DNA of 64,000 nucleotides, taken from assembly GCF_025336485.1 (NCBI RefSeq), contig NZ_JAODAB010000017.1, positions 1 through 64,000 of the forward strand. Reading direction: 5' to 3'. Shown here piece by piece: positions 1-9,026 of the stretch; positions within the stretch are counted from its first letter, which is position 1, and each line of letters begins with the position of its first letter. Both the position numbers and the translations under genes were made by a program. The notes beneath the pieces were generated by a model. The model ran no database searches and had not been told where the DNA came from. It was given only the letters and a program-made list of their open reading frames with translations. This DNA is from Pseudomonas citri (lineage in GTDB: Bacteria; Pseudomonadota; Gammaproteobacteria; Pseudomonadales; Pseudomonadaceae).

Positions 1-10
1 GATGGCCTCC

Positions 11-52
11 GAAAACAAAACACCCTGCGAAAGCGTAGCCCTCGCAGGGTGT
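11..52 (-). terminator. Rho-independent terminator of the terC-like gene
   Basis: An 11-bp perfect stem (20-30 pairs with 42-52) is followed on the minus strand by a T-rich tail at 19-11. It lies about 65 bases past the stop codon of the TerC gene and so should end that transcript. Confidence 0.85.
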
Positions 53-117
53 GGGGGTGACCATCTCATTAAACCGGCCGGACTGGGTCCGGACGGTTCT
101 TTCGTAGCACTACCAGG

Positions 118-867
118 TCAGGCTTCTGTTACCAGGGCCTTCCGCCGGGCCCGACGAGCCATCATGTTCAATACCTCGATAGCGGCCGAGAACGCCATGG
201 CGGCATAGACATAGCCTTTAGGCACATGGGCGCCGAAACCTTCGGCGATCAGCGTCATGCCGATCATGATCAAGAAGCCCAGGGCCAACATGACCACCGT
301 CGGGTTGTCGTTGATGAACTTGGCCAGTGGCTCGGCCGCCAACAACATCACCAATACCGAAACCACTACGGCGATGATCATGATCGGCAGGTGTTCAGTC
401 ATGCCCACGGCCGTGATGATACTGTCGATGGAGAACACCAGGTCCAACATCAGGATCTGCCCGATGGCGGCGGCAAAACCCAGGGTCACGCCAGACGAGG
501 CCGATTTCGGATCATCCGGGGAAGGATCCATGCTGTGGTGAATCTCGGTGGTGGCTTTCCAGAGCAGGAACAGACCGCCGGCAATCAGGATCATGTCTTT
601 CCACGAGAACGCCTGGCCGAGTATTTCGATGACCGGTTCAGTCAGTTGCACAATGAAGGCAATGGTGCTCAACAAGCCCAGGCGCAGGATCAACGCCATG
701 CCAATGCCGATCCGCCGCGCCTTGGCGCGATGCTGTTCGGGCAGCTTGTTGGTCAGGATGGAAATGAAGATCAGGTTATCGATACCCAGCACGATTTCCA
801 TGACGACCAGGGTCGCCAAGGCGATCCACGCGGTGGGGCTGGCGGCGAGTTGTAAAAGATAATCCAT
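118..867 (-). CDS. TerC/YgdQ family integral membrane protein
   Basis: Polytopic inner-membrane protein of 249 aa from the TerC family, whose members have been linked to tellurite resistance and metal-ion (manganese) export. About seven hydrophobic segments are visible. The two family motifs with intramembrane acidic residues are present: EIVLGIDN (E24, D30, N31) and DLVFSIDS (D142, D148). A charged cytoplasmic loop (about 106-124, HHSMDPSPDD) separates the halves. The stand-alone 250-residue form without CBS domains matches the YgdQ/YoaE-like subgroup. The gene is monocistronic, divergent from nhaR and closed by a strong terminator. The family call is firm, the transported substrate is unknown. 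Confidence 0.9.
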   Translation of the reverse strand: MDYLLQLAASPTAWIALATLVVMEIVLGIDNLIFISILTNKLPEQHRAKARRIGIGMALILRLGLLSTIAFIVQLTEPVIEILGQAFSWKDMILIAGGLFLLWKATTEIHHSMDPSPDDPKSASSGVTLGFAAAIGQILMLDLVFSIDSIITAVGMTEHLPIMIIAVVVSVLVMLLAAEPLAKFINDNPTVVMLALGFLIMIGMTLIAEGFGAHVPKGYVYAAMAFSAAIEVLNMMARRARRKALVTEA

Positions 868-985
868 GGGTCGGTCCTGACTCGATAAGAGGTTGGAAAG
901 CTAATAGGGCGGATTCGGTAGCCCGCATCGCAACGCATTCTAGAGACGAGCACACTTCAGTAAAATTCGTATTTTCAGCGGTTAT

Positions 986-1004
986 ACTTCGTTTTTTACG
1001 AAGT
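986..1004. promoter_or_regulatory. Perfect palindrome just upstream of nhaR
   Basis: A 7-bp perfect inverted repeat (ACTTCGT, five T residues, ACGAAGT) ends 11 bases before the preferred nhaR start and touches the ATG at 1004. Its AT-rich dyad form fits a LysR-type operator. Autoregulation by NhaR is an inference. Confidence 0.45.
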
Positions 1005-1015
1005 TGTGTGAACCC

Positions 1016-1912
1016 ATGCTCAATTACCGACAATTGCATTACTTCTGGGTGGTGGCGAAAACCGGCAGCATCGTGAGGGCCTGCGAGCAGCTGAACCTCA
1101 CTCCCCAGACCATCAGCGGGCAGATCTCTCTGTTCGAACAGACCTATCACATCAAGTTGTTTCGCCGCGTCGGACGGCAGTTGGAACTGACCGAAGCCGG
1201 TCGCCAAACGCTGCCCTATGCCGAACACATGTTTCAGTTGGGCGGCGAACTGGAACTGATGCTGCGGGCCCAGCCCAATGAGCAGCAAACCCTGTTCCGG
1301 GTCGGAGTGGCGGATGTCGTGCCCAAGTCCATCGTCTATCGCCTGCTGGCACCGACCATGGAGTTGAGCGAACCGCTGCGCATCACCTGCCGCGAGGACA
1401 AACTCGAACGGCTACTGGCGGACCTGGCGATCCAGCGCCTGGACCTGGTGATCTCCGACAGCCCGATGCCCAGCCACCTGGACATCAAGGGCTACAGCCA
1501 GAAACTGGGGGAATGCGGGATCAGCTTCTTCGCCACCGCTGCGCTGGCCGAACGCTACGGGGAGGATTTTCCCCATGGGTTGCAGGATGCCCCGTTGCTG
1601 ATCCCCGGGCCGGAAACCGTGGTGCGCAGCCGCCTGCAACGCTGGTTCGCCGAACAGCAGATCCAGCCGCGGATCGTCGGCGAATTCGACGACAGCGCAT
1701 TGATGCAGGCTTTTGGCCAATCAGGCAGCGGGATATTCATCGGTCCGAGCGTGATTGCCGAAGAAGTCGAGCGCCAGTATGGCGTGCAGCTTATCGGCCA
1801 GACCGACGCGGTGAGCGAATCTTTTTACGCCATTTCCGTGGAGCGCAAGGTCAGCCACCCAGGCATCGTCGCGATTGCCGAAGGCGCGCGCCGCGAGCTG
1901 TTCAACGGTTAA
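1016..1912 (+). CDS. nhaR: LysR-family transcriptional activator NhaR
   Basis: Predicted 298-aa LysR regulator, close to E. coli NhaR (about 301 aa). The N-terminal winged HTH (YFWVVAKTGSIVRACEQL, LTPQTISGQI) is followed by the effector domain with NhaR-like stretches: VGVADVVPKSIV, DLVISDSPMPS, GECGISFF, LLIPG and EFDDSALMQAFG. In E. coli NhaR senses Na+ and activates nhaA and osmC. No Na+/H+ antiporter gene is adjacent here. The ATG at 1016 (MLNYRQLHYFW) aligns with the family, and the upstream ATG at 1004 lies inside a palindrome. Its TAA overlaps the stop of the convergent MFS gene (1909-1912), leaving no room for a terminator. Confidence 0.88.
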   Translation: MLNYRQLHYFWVVAKTGSIVRACEQLNLTPQTISGQISLFEQTYHIKLFRRVGRQLELTEAGRQTLPYAEHMFQLGGELELMLRAQPNEQQTLFRVGVADVVPKSIVYRLLAPTMELSEPLRITCREDKLERLLADLAIQRLDLVISDSPMPSHLDIKGYSQKLGECGISFFATAALAERYGEDFPHGLQDAPLLIPGPETVVRSRLQRWFAEQQIQPRIVGEFDDSALMQAFGQSGSGIFIGPSVIAEEVERQYGVQLIGQTDAVSESFYAISVERKVSHPGIVAIAEGARRELFNG

Positions 1913-3069
1913 CTGTCGGCACAGGCGACATTGGGGTTGAAGGTCATCAGCCACAACGCCAGCAAGATCGACACCACAATGAGGCCGGCGGCGGCAAAAC
2001 CGACGCTGCCCAGGCCCAGGGTATCGATGACCCGCCCACCGATCATTGCCCCCAGGCCAATGCCCAGGTTCCCGCCAGCGATGTTCAGCGAAGCGGCAAA
2101 AGCAGGCGCGTGCGGGGCCGCCTTCATCAGGCGCACGTGACTGACCAGGAACAAGGCCGCCTGGGTCACCCCCCAGACGCCCAGCGCCACCGTCAGGCCG
2201 AGGATCGAGTGGATGTTCGGCACCAACGCCACCATGCCGCCGACCATGAACAGGCAGAACACCATCGACGCGATCAAAGGATGCCGGTCCACCGCCCGAC
2301 CACCCAGGGAGTTGCCCAACAGCCCCACGGCGCCAAAGCCCATCAGGCACCAACCGACCAAGGTGCCGTCGAACCCGGCCAGGCGCTCGAGGATATCCGC
2401 CAGGTAGGTGTAGGCGGTGAACATGCCGCTGAACACCAGGATCGACAGCAGCACATGGCCTTGCATCAACGGGTTGCGCAGGATCTTGAACTGCGAGCGC
2501 AGGCTCACCTGCTGGTGGTGCAGTTGGGTCTTGGGTAGATAGATGAACAGCAGCAACGCCTTGGCGAAAGCGATGATCGCCAGGACCGCAAAAGCGCTGC
2601 GCCAGCCGAACGCATCGCTGATCAGCGTGCCCACGGGAATGCCGAACACCGTCGCGCAGACGATGCCAAAGCCGATCCGGGCGATGGCCCGCCCGGCGTG
2701 TTGCGGCCCGACGATGTCCACTGCCGTTTCACTGGCCAGCGCCCAGAACACTGGCAAGCCCAAGGCCGGGATCAGCCGTGCAATGCCCATCACCCAAATG
2801 TTGGGGGCGAATGCCGCCAGCAAGTTGGCCAGGCCGAACATCACCAGCAAACGGATAAACAACTTGCGACGTTCTACACGCGCGAACCAGGCGGTCAGGA
2901 ACGGCCCGAACGCCGCCACGGTGAATGCGAACAAAGTCACCAGCAGCCCGGCCTGGGGAATGCTGACCTGCAGGTCGCGGGCGATGGCGGGCAACAGGCC
3001 AACGATGACGAATTCCGTGGTCAGCACGGTAAAGCCGGCGGCCGACAACAGGAAAATGGGCAACAACAT
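1909..3069 (-). CDS. MFS transporter, AraJ/sugar-efflux type
   Basis: Major facilitator exporter of 386 aa with 12 predicted membrane segments. The N-terminus (MLLPIFLLSAAGFTVLTTEF) and the pattern EFVIVGLLPAIARDL are typical of the DHA1 AraJ/NepI/arabinose-efflux group. The conserved loop 2-3 motif is seen around ARVERRKLF. The frame stays open far upstream into sstT antisense, but the ATG at 3069 has a GGAG ribosome site and starts the first helix, so the longer frame is not real. The substrate cannot be told from sequence. It is convergent with nhaR, with overlapping stop codons. Confidence 0.85.
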   Translation of the reverse strand: MLLPIFLLSAAGFTVLTTEFVIVGLLPAIARDLQVSIPQAGLLVTLFAFTVAAFGPFLTAWFARVERRKLFIRLLVMFGLANLLAAFAPNIWVMGIARLIPALGLPVFWALASETAVDIVGPQHAGRAIARIGFGIVCATVFGIPVGTLISDAFGWRSAFAVLAIIAFAKALLLFIYLPKTQLHHQQVSLRSQFKILRNPLMQGHVLLSILVFSGMFTAYTYLADILERLAGFDGTLVGWCLMGFGAVGLLGNSLGGRAVDRHPLIASMVFCLFMVGGMVALVPNIHSILGLTVALGVWGVTQAALFLVSHVRLMKAAPHAPAFAASLNIAGGNLGIGLGAMIGGRVIDTLGLGSVGFAAAGLIVVSILLALWLMTFNPNVACADS

Positions 3070-3351
3070 GCAGAACTCCAGCAAAACGACGACACCAGCG
3101 CTAGCCGAATAGCCCGCTGGAGGAAAGAAGGTGAGAGGGACAAAGCCTACCAGAATGCGCGCGGCATACAAACGCATGCGATGACCCGGATAAGGGTGAC
3201 GGCCTAGTACAGGTCCGTCAGATTTTTTACCGGCTGTGCTAAAGTCCGCGGCCTGCAAACGCCGTACTTTCCCTCGGTCCGCTCCTGTGGCCTGCCCGCT
3301 TGTTGCCCTGAGTCGTCGACCGTCGCACACAATAAAATCAGAGATGCCGCT

Positions 3352-4584
3352 ATGACTGCTTCTTCCCCTGCCCTTTTGCACCGCCTCAAACGCACCGGCC
3401 TGGTGACACGCATCGTGATCGGCCTGATCGCCGGCATTGCCCTGGCCTGGCTGGTGCCCGACCTGGCGAAGTCCACCGCCTTCATCGGCAAGGTCTTCGT
3501 GTCCGCCCTCAAGGCCGTGGCACCGATCCTGGTGTTCGTCCTGGTCATGGCGTCGATCGCCAACCACAAGCACGGCCAGGAAACCCACATCCGACCGATC
3601 CTGTTCCTCTACCTGCTGGGCACGTTCGCCGCGGCGGTGGTGGCGGTCGTCGCCAGTACGCTGTTCCCGTCCAGCCTGGTGCTGTCGACCCAAGACGTTG
3701 CCGTCACCGCCCCCGGTGGCATCAGTGAAGTGCTGCAAAGCCTGTTGCTCAGCGTGGTGGACAACCCGGTCCGGGCGCTGATCGACGGCAACTTCATCGG
3801 CATCCTCGCCTGGGCCATCGGCATGGGCATCGCCATTCGCCATGCTGGCAACACCACGCGCAGCGTACTCGGCGACCTGTCCGAGGGCGTGACCGTCATC
3901 GTGCGACTGGTGATCAGTTTCGCCCCGTTGGGGATCTTCGGGCTGGTGGCCTCGACCCTGGCCGCTTCCGGTTTTGAAGCCCTGCTCAGCTATTTGCACC
4001 TGCTCACCGTCCTGATCGGCTGCATGCTGTTCGTGGCCGTGGTGGTCAACCCGCTCATCGTGTTCTGGAAGCTGCGTCGCAACCCTTACCCGCTGGTGTT
4101 CACCTGCCTGCGCGAGAGCGGGATCACCGCGTTCTTCACCCGCAGTTCGGCGGCGAACATCCCGGTTAACCTGGAACTGAGCAAACGCCTGGGCCTGCAC
4201 GAAGACACCTATTCGGTGTCGATCCCACTGGGCGCGACCATCAACATGGCTGGCGCGGCCATCACCATCACCGTCCTGACCCTGGCCGCCGTGAGCACCC
4301 TGGGTATTTCGGTGGACGTGCCGACCGCCGTGCTGCTGAGCGTCGTCGCAGCCATCTGCGCCTGCGGCGCTTCCGGGGTGGCCGGCGGTTCGCTGTTGCT
4401 GATTCCCCTGGCGTGCAGCCTGTTCGGCATTCCCAGCGAGATCGCCATGCAGGTGGTTGCCGTCGGGTTCATCATCGGCGTCCTGCAAGACTCGGCGGAG
4501 ACCGCATTGAATTCGTCCACCGATGTGCTGTTCACCGCCGCGGCTTGCCTGGGTGAGGAAGAGAAGCTGGCGCGTATGGCGTAA
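3352..4584 (+). CDS. sstT: Serine/threonine:sodium symporter SstT
   Basis: Na+-coupled serine/threonine importer of the DAACS family, 410 aa. The N-terminal RIVIGLIAGIALAWLVP, the hairpin region TRSSAANIPVNLELSKRLGL, the sodium/substrate segment GATINMAGAAITI and the C-terminal GVLQDSAETALNSSTDVLFTAA are all SstT signatures. Length matches the family (about 405-415 aa). It is expressed from its own promoter in 3204-3351 and ends at a bidirectional terminator shared with the convergent DUF1993 gene. Confidence 0.95.
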   Translation: MTASSPALLHRLKRTGLVTRIVIGLIAGIALAWLVPDLAKSTAFIGKVFVSALKAVAPILVFVLVMASIANHKHGQETHIRPILFLYLLGTFAAAVVAVVASTLFPSSLVLSTQDVAVTAPGGISEVLQSLLLSVVDNPVRALIDGNFIGILAWAIGMGIAIRHAGNTTRSVLGDLSEGVTVIVRLVISFAPLGIFGLVASTLAASGFEALLSYLHLLTVLIGCMLFVAVVVNPLIVFWKLRRNPYPLVFTCLRESGITAFFTRSSAANIPVNLELSKRLGLHEDTYSVSIPLGATINMAGAAITITVLTLAAVSTLGISVDVPTAVLLSVVAAICACGASGVAGGSLLLIPLACSLFGIPSEIAMQVVAVGFIIGVLQDSAETALNSSTDVLFTAAACLGEEEKLARMA

Positions 4585-4623
4585 CGACGACGGTGGCAAA
4601 TCCGCCGAGGATCTGACAACTAC

Positions 4624-4664
4624 AAAAAAGCCCGGGAACGGCCCAAACCGTCCCGGGCTTTTTT
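4624..4664. terminator. Bidirectional rho-independent terminator (sstT / DUF1993)
   Basis: A 10-bp perfect stem (4628-4637 with 4651-4660, AAGCCCGGGA type) is flanked by A6 on the left and T6 on the right. It sits between convergent genes and can terminate both. Confidence 0.95.
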
Positions 4665-4675
4665 GTGATTGCGAG

Positions 4676-5185
4676 TTAGAACGCGCCCATGTAGTCGCGC
4701 TTGCCCACTTCCACGCCGTTGTGGCGCAGCAATGCGTAGGCAGTGGTGACGTGGAAGAAGAACTGCGGCAGGCCGTAGGTCAGCAGGTAGTTCTGGCCGC
4801 TGAAGCGTTTTTCCTTCGGCGTGCCCGGACGGGTGACGATCTCGATGCCTTCCTTGCCATCGATCTGCTCAGGGCGGATGCCCTCGATGAATGCCAGCAC
4901 TTTAGTGATCAGGGCTTGCAACTCGGCGAAGGTGGTCTCGCTGTCGTCGTATTTTGGCACTTCGATCTCGGCCAGGCGTGCTGACACGCCTTTGGCGAAG
5001 TCCACGGCGATCTGCACCTGGCGTACCAGCGGGAACATGTCCGGGTACAGGCGGGCTTGCAGGAACGCGTTCGGGTCGATGTTTTTCGCAGTGGCGTGGG
5101 CTTCGGCCTTGTTCAGAACGTCGCTCAACGCGTTGAGCATCTGCTTGAAAACCGGGACGGAGGCGGCGTACAGGGAAATGGTCAT
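4676..5185 (-). CDS. DUF1993 domain protein
   Basis: Protein of 169 aa covering the whole DUF1993 family (predicted all-alpha, four-helix bundle related to DinB-like folds). Recognisable family stretches are MTISLYAASVPVFKQML near the N-terminus and NYLLTYGLPQFFFHVTTAYALLRHNGVEVGKRDYMG at the C-terminus. No signal peptide or membrane segment is present. The function is unknown. It is monocistronic, convergent with sstT and divergent from the yceH homologue. Confidence 0.88.
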   Translation of the reverse strand: MTISLYAASVPVFKQMLNALSDVLNKAEAHATAKNIDPNAFLQARLYPDMFPLVRQVQIAVDFAKGVSARLAEIEVPKYDDSETTFAELQALITKVLAFIEGIRPEQIDGKEGIEIVTRPGTPKEKRFSGQNYLLTYGLPQFFFHVTTAYALLRHNGVEVGKRDYMGAF

Positions 5186-5314
5186 GGCGATCTCATGCAG
5201 GTGGCAGGAAAGAATGAATCAAACGGGAGCGATTATAGCCACGCTCGTTGCACGGCTTGTCTTTTATTGCGCAAGGATTAGGCTAGGCGACCTCCACAGC
5301 ATAGGGAACGCGCG

Positions 5315-5959
5315 ATGAGCATCGACGAACAAAGCCAGGCTGAAGAACCCCGGCTCAGCAGCACGGAAATCCGCATCCTCGGCGCGCTGGTCGAAAAGCA
5401 GGCCACCAACCCCGAAACCTACCCGCTGACCCTCAACGCCCTGGTCCTGGCCTGCAACCAGAAAACCAGCCGTGAACCGGTGATGAACCTCAACCCCGGC
5501 CAGGTCGGGCAGAGCCTGCGGGCGCTGGAAGGTCGTGGCTTTACCAAACTGGTGATGGGCAGCCGCGCCGACCGTTGGGAACATCGGCTCGACAAGGCCC
5601 TGGAGCTGGTGCCGGCCCAGGTGGTCCTGATGGGACTGCTGTTCCTGCGCGGCCCGCAAACCATCAATGAACTGCTGACCCGCAGCGGCCGGATGCACGA
5701 TTTCGAAGACACCGAACAAGTACTGCATCAGCTGGAGCGCCTGATTGCCCGTGGCCTGGCGCTGCTGGTGCCGCGCCAGGCCGGCCAGCGCGAAGACCGC
5801 TATGTTCATGCCATGGGCGACCCGGCGGACATCGAGGCGATTCTCGCCGCGCGCCAGCAACCCGTGGAACGTGGCACTGGCGGTGTTTCGCTGGAGCGTA
5901 TCGAGGAACTCGAGGCACGGATCGCGGCACTGGAGGAACGGCTGGCCCGGCTGGAGTAA
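5315..5959 (+). CDS. YceH family protein (DUF480)
   Basis: Protein of 214 aa, the usual length for E. coli YceH relatives. It contains two tandem winged-helix domains (about 15-95 and 100-175), with family motifs RILGALVEKQATNPETYPLTLN and ACNQKTSREPVM, and a C-terminal coiled coil (about 186-214, IEELEARIAALEERLARLE). The winged-helix architecture suggests nucleic-acid or protein binding, but no role is established. It starts at the ATG at 5315 and ends eight bases before the convergent aroE-like stop. Confidence 0.9.
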   Translation: MSIDEQSQAEEPRLSSTEIRILGALVEKQATNPETYPLTLNALVLACNQKTSREPVMNLNPGQVGQSLRALEGRGFTKLVMGSRADRWEHRLDKALELVPAQVVLMGLLFLRGPQTINELLTRSGRMHDFEDTEQVLHQLERLIARGLALLVPRQAGQREDRYVHAMGDPADIEAILAARQQPVERGTGGVSLERIEELEARIAALEERLARLE

Positions 5960-5966
5960 CGCCCCT

Positions 5967-6785
5967 TCAGGCGCGGGCGAAGGCCACGGCTTTTTCGAAC
6001 TGTTCCAGGCTGGGGCGCACGCCGGTGTAAAGCACGAACTGCTCCAAGGCCTGGATCGCAATGACTTCCAGGCCGGTGATGACCCGTTTGCCTTCGGCCT
6101 GGGCGCGCACGATCAGGGGCGTTTGCGACGGCACCGCCACGACATCGAACACGGTCTCGGCCGCTGCGATGGCCGCGGGCTCGAACGCCAACTGATCGGC
6201 TTCCGGGCCGCCGCTCATGCCGATCGGCGTGACATTGATCAACATCTGCGGCCGACGATCACCCAACTCAGCCTGCCAGGCGTAGCCCAGGGACTCGGCC
6301 AGGGCACGCCCGGTGGCTTCGTTGCGTGCCACGATCAAACCGTTCGGATACCCGCCGTCGCGCAAGGCGCTGGCCACCGCCTTGGCCATGCCGCCGCTGC
6401 CACGCAGGGCAAACGTGGAAGCCTTGGGCACCGCGTGGGTTTGCAGCAACTGGGCGATGGCGATGTAGTCGGTGTTGTAGGCTTTCAGATGCCCCTGGGT
6501 GTTGACGATGGTGTTGATGGATTGGATCGCCGCGGCAGAAGGGTCCAACTCATCGACCAGGGCAATACAAGCCTCCTTGAACGGCATCGACACGCCACAG
6601 CCACGGATACCCAAGGCCCGGATACCGCCCACGGCACCGGGCAAGTCCTGGCTGCTGAACGCCTTGTAGTAGAAATTCAGCCCCAGTTGCTCGTAAAGGT
6701 GGTTATGAAAGCGCAGGCCGAAGTTTCCCGGGCGCCCCGACAGCGACATGCACAATTGAGTGTCTTTGTTGGGATTGATCTGCAT
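5967..6785 (-). CDS. Shikimate 5-dehydrogenase-like protein (SdhL/HI0607 group)
   Basis: A 272-aa NADP-type oxidoreductase of the shikimate dehydrogenase superfamily. The N-terminal substrate domain has SLSGRPGNFG and SMPFKEACIALVDEL (Lys in the position of the AroE catalytic Lys), plus INTIVN and YNTDY. The C-terminal Rossmann domain carries a glycine-rich loop LRGSGGMAKA. The starting motif MSLSGRPGNFG differs from canonical AroE (hSPxxHN) and fits the HI0607/SdhL paralogue, whose members have weak shikimate activity. So biosynthesis of chorismate is probably not its main job. No operon partner is seen. Confidence 0.82.
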   Translation of the reverse strand: MQINPNKDTQLCMSLSGRPGNFGLRFHNHLYEQLGLNFYYKAFSSQDLPGAVGGIRALGIRGCGVSMPFKEACIALVDELDPSAAAIQSINTIVNTQGHLKAYNTDYIAIAQLLQTHAVPKASTFALRGSGGMAKAVASALRDGGYPNGLIVARNEATGRALAESLGYAWQAELGDRRPQMLINVTPIGMSGGPEADQLAFEPAAIAAAETVFDVVAVPSQTPLIVRAQAEGKRVITGLEVIAIQALEQFVLYTGVRPSLEQFEKAVAFARA

Positions 6786-7044
6786 GCAGGTCTCCTTGCA
6801 TTGACTTTCGGACAGACGGAATCACCCTCCTGCCCGGTTTAATTCGATGGTGGGGCCAGGCCAGGCGCGACTTCCAGCCCGGCGGGCACCGGCCATACGG
6901 CAACGAAAGCGGTACAGACCTTACACAATATTTACCCAACGGCACGGTAAATTCTGGAAAAATCGCTGTCAGAGCAAGTATCCCCGCCCCCCTCAACGGG
7001 TCTGCCGCAGACCACAGGCGCCGGGGCCGAAACGAGGAACAGCC

Positions 7045-7395
7045 ATGAAGCGTAAACTTCCCATCATTGCCCTGCTCACGGGGGCACTCGCGGTCACCGG
7101 CCAGGCATCCGCCCACGGTCATGGTGGTTGGGAGGGGCCCGCCGTGTTTGGTGCCATCGTCGGTTCGGCCATCGTCGGTTCGGCCATCATCAACCGCGAT
7201 CGGCCGGTGTACGTGCAGCAACCGGTCTACGTCCAACCGCAGCCGGTCTATGTGCAGCAACCCCCACCGGTCTACTACCAGCCACCGCCGGTGTATGTGG
7301 AACAGCCGATCTACTATCGCCCGGCTCCGGTGTATTACGGGCCACCACGGGGCTACTACTATGGCCCGCCTCGGGGTCACTACGGTCGCTGGTAA
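7045..7395 (+). CDS. Small exported Tyr/Pro-rich low-complexity protein
   Basis: Predicted 116-aa protein beginning with a Sec signal peptide (MKRKLPIIALLTGALAVTGQASA, cleavage after ASA). A short Gly/hydrophobic segment (AVFGAIVGSAIVGSAI) follows, and then a C-terminal half made of degenerate VYVQQP / PVYYxPP units ending in GPPRG repeats and GRW. The start at 7045 has a GAGGAAC ribosome site, and the longer upstream frame lacks a signal sequence. Similar small proteins occur in pseudomonads without known role; a cell-surface or envelope location is inferred. It ends at a bidirectional terminator. Confidence 0.8.
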   Translation: MKRKLPIIALLTGALAVTGQASAHGHGGWEGPAVFGAIVGSAIVGSAIINRDRPVYVQQPVYVQPQPVYVQQPPPVYYQPPPVYVEQPIYYRPAPVYYGPPRGYYYGPPRGHYGRW

Positions 7396-7414
7396 TCCGC
7401 TGCCGGAGCACCAC

Positions 7415-7448
7415 AAAAAACCTGTGATCGATGATCACAGGTTTTTTT
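7415..7448. terminator. Bidirectional rho-independent terminator
   Basis: An 11-bp stem (AACCTGTGATC with its complement, loop GAT) is flanked by A6 and T7 tracts between the convergent Tyr/Pro-rich protein gene and the NCS2 permease gene. Confidence 0.93.
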
Positions 7449-7470
7449 ATGTCAGTTCGTGAGTGGACCT

Positions 7471-8991
7471 TCAGACGTGCTCACTGCTTTTGAATCGTAC
7501 CGTTTCATGCTCTACCGGTGCATGAAACGGCTCCGCCACCACCGGAACCTCATTGCCATCGCAGTCGTGCAGTTTGCCGTCACTGAAATAATCACCTTCG
7601 CGCAATGCCGCCAGGTCCTGGTAGCGCAACACCCGCTCGGTGCCCGCGGCGAAGACTGACTGCTGGTCGGAGTTGCCCCGGGTGAAATGGTTGAACGCCA
7701 GGTTCAGCGCTATGGCCATGATGGCCGAAGAACTGATGCCCGAATGGAAAATGGTCGCGAACCAGCTCGGGAAGTGATCGTAGAAGTTCGGCGCGGCAAT
7801 GGGGATCATGCCAAAGCCAATGGAGGTGGCCACGATGATCAGGTTGACGTTGTTGCGGTAGTCAACTTTCGACAGCGTGCGGATACCGCTGGCGGCCACG
7901 GTGCCGAACAGCACGATACCGGCGCCGCCCAGGACCGAAGCCGGTACGGCGGCGATCACCCGGCCCATGAACGGCAGCAGGCCAAGTACCACCAGGAACA
8001 CTCCGCCGGTGGCCACCACGAAACGGCTCTTGATCCCTGTCACGGCCACCAGCCCGACGTTCTGGGCAAAGGCACTCTGGGTAAAGGAACCAAAGATCGG
8101 CGCGATCATGCTCGACAGCATGTCGGCCCGCAGGCCATTGCCCAGGCGCCGGGAGTCGACCTTGGTGTCGATGATCTCGCCCACTGCCAGGATATCGGCG
8201 GACGTTTCCACCAGGGTCACCATGATCACGATGCACATGGAAAGGATCGCGGCGATGTGGAAGGTCGGCATGCCGAAGTGAAACGGCGTCGGGAAGCCGA
8301 ACATCGGGCCTTGGCTGACAGCGGAAAAATCCGCCATGCCAAGGAACACGGCAATGATCGTCCCGACGACCATGGCCAGCAGGATCGATAACCGGGAAAT
8401 GCTTGCGCTGCCCAACTTGCTCAGCAGCAACACCAACACCAGGGTCAGGGCGGCCAGGCCTATGTTCGCCATGCTGCCGAAATCGCTGGCATGACTGTTG
8501 CCGCCCATCGCCCAACGCGCGGCCACGGGCATGAGCGTCAGGCCGATGGTGGTGATCACGATGCCCGTGACCAGCGGCGGAAAGAATCGGGTGATGCGCG
8601 AGAATACCGGCGTGATCAGCAAGCCGATCAGAGAGGCGGCGATCACCGCGCCAAGGATGGCCTGCATGCCCCCTTCCCCGTCTGTGCCGACAATCGCCAC
8701 CATGGTCGCGACACCCGAGAACGAAACGCCCTGGACCAGCGGTAGCTGACAGCCAAAGAACGGCAGGCCGAGGGTCTGCAACAGTGTCGCCAACCCGCCT
8801 GCAAACAACGACGCGGCGATCAACAGGCCGATATCCGCCGGTGTCAGCCCGGCCGCCTGGCCGATGATCAACGGCACCGCGACAATGCCACCGTACATGG
8901 TCAACACATGCTGCAGGCCGTAAGCCATATTCGCGCCGACGCCAAGGTTTTCGTCCTCGGGTCGTGGGAGTGAAACATGGGGCGTTTTCAT
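7471..8991 (-). CDS. NCS2 family purine (xanthine/uric acid) permease
   Basis: Nucleobase:cation symporter of 506 aa with about 14 membrane segments. NCS2 features are visible: LTMYGGIVAVPLIIG near TM1, the QLPLVQGVSFSGV half-helix region, the ETSADILAVGEI motif (Glu in TM8) and the QNVGLVAVTGIKSRFV segment (Q-N-V-G) of TM10. The Gln-Asn pair and ETSADILAVGE are of the xanthine/uric-acid type (XanP/UacT/PbuX) rather than the uracil type. The C-terminus has an unusually long hydrophilic tail (about 70 residues). A repeated CTGTATNCAA motif lies upstream. Exact purine preference is not decided. Confidence 0.88.
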   Translation of the reverse strand: MKTPHVSLPRPEDENLGVGANMAYGLQHVLTMYGGIVAVPLIIGQAAGLTPADIGLLIAASLFAGGLATLLQTLGLPFFGCQLPLVQGVSFSGVATMVAIVGTDGEGGMQAILGAVIAASLIGLLITPVFSRITRFFPPLVTGIVITTIGLTLMPVAARWAMGGNSHASDFGSMANIGLAALTLVLVLLLSKLGSASISRLSILLAMVVGTIIAVFLGMADFSAVSQGPMFGFPTPFHFGMPTFHIAAILSMCIVIMVTLVETSADILAVGEIIDTKVDSRRLGNGLRADMLSSMIAPIFGSFTQSAFAQNVGLVAVTGIKSRFVVATGGVFLVVLGLLPFMGRVIAAVPASVLGGAGIVLFGTVAASGIRTLSKVDYRNNVNLIIVATSIGFGMIPIAAPNFYDHFPSWFATIFHSGISSSAIMAIALNLAFNHFTRGNSDQQSVFAAGTERVLRYQDLAALREGDYFSDGKLHDCDGNEVPVVAEPFHAPVEHETVRFKSSEHV

Positions 8992-9026
8992 GGTTCGGAG
9001 CTTCCCTGGTTTTTGTTATGGGCACA

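Noticed and set aside
3070..4599. Upstream extension of the MFS frame antisense to sstT
   Set aside because: Its residues are low-complexity Gln/His/Arg-rich shadow sequence of sstT, and the MFS protein has a normal start at 3069.
7066..7462. Alternative frames within the Tyr/Pro repeat gene
   Set aside because: Repeat sequences stay open in several frames; only the frame from 7045 has a signal peptide and ribosome site.
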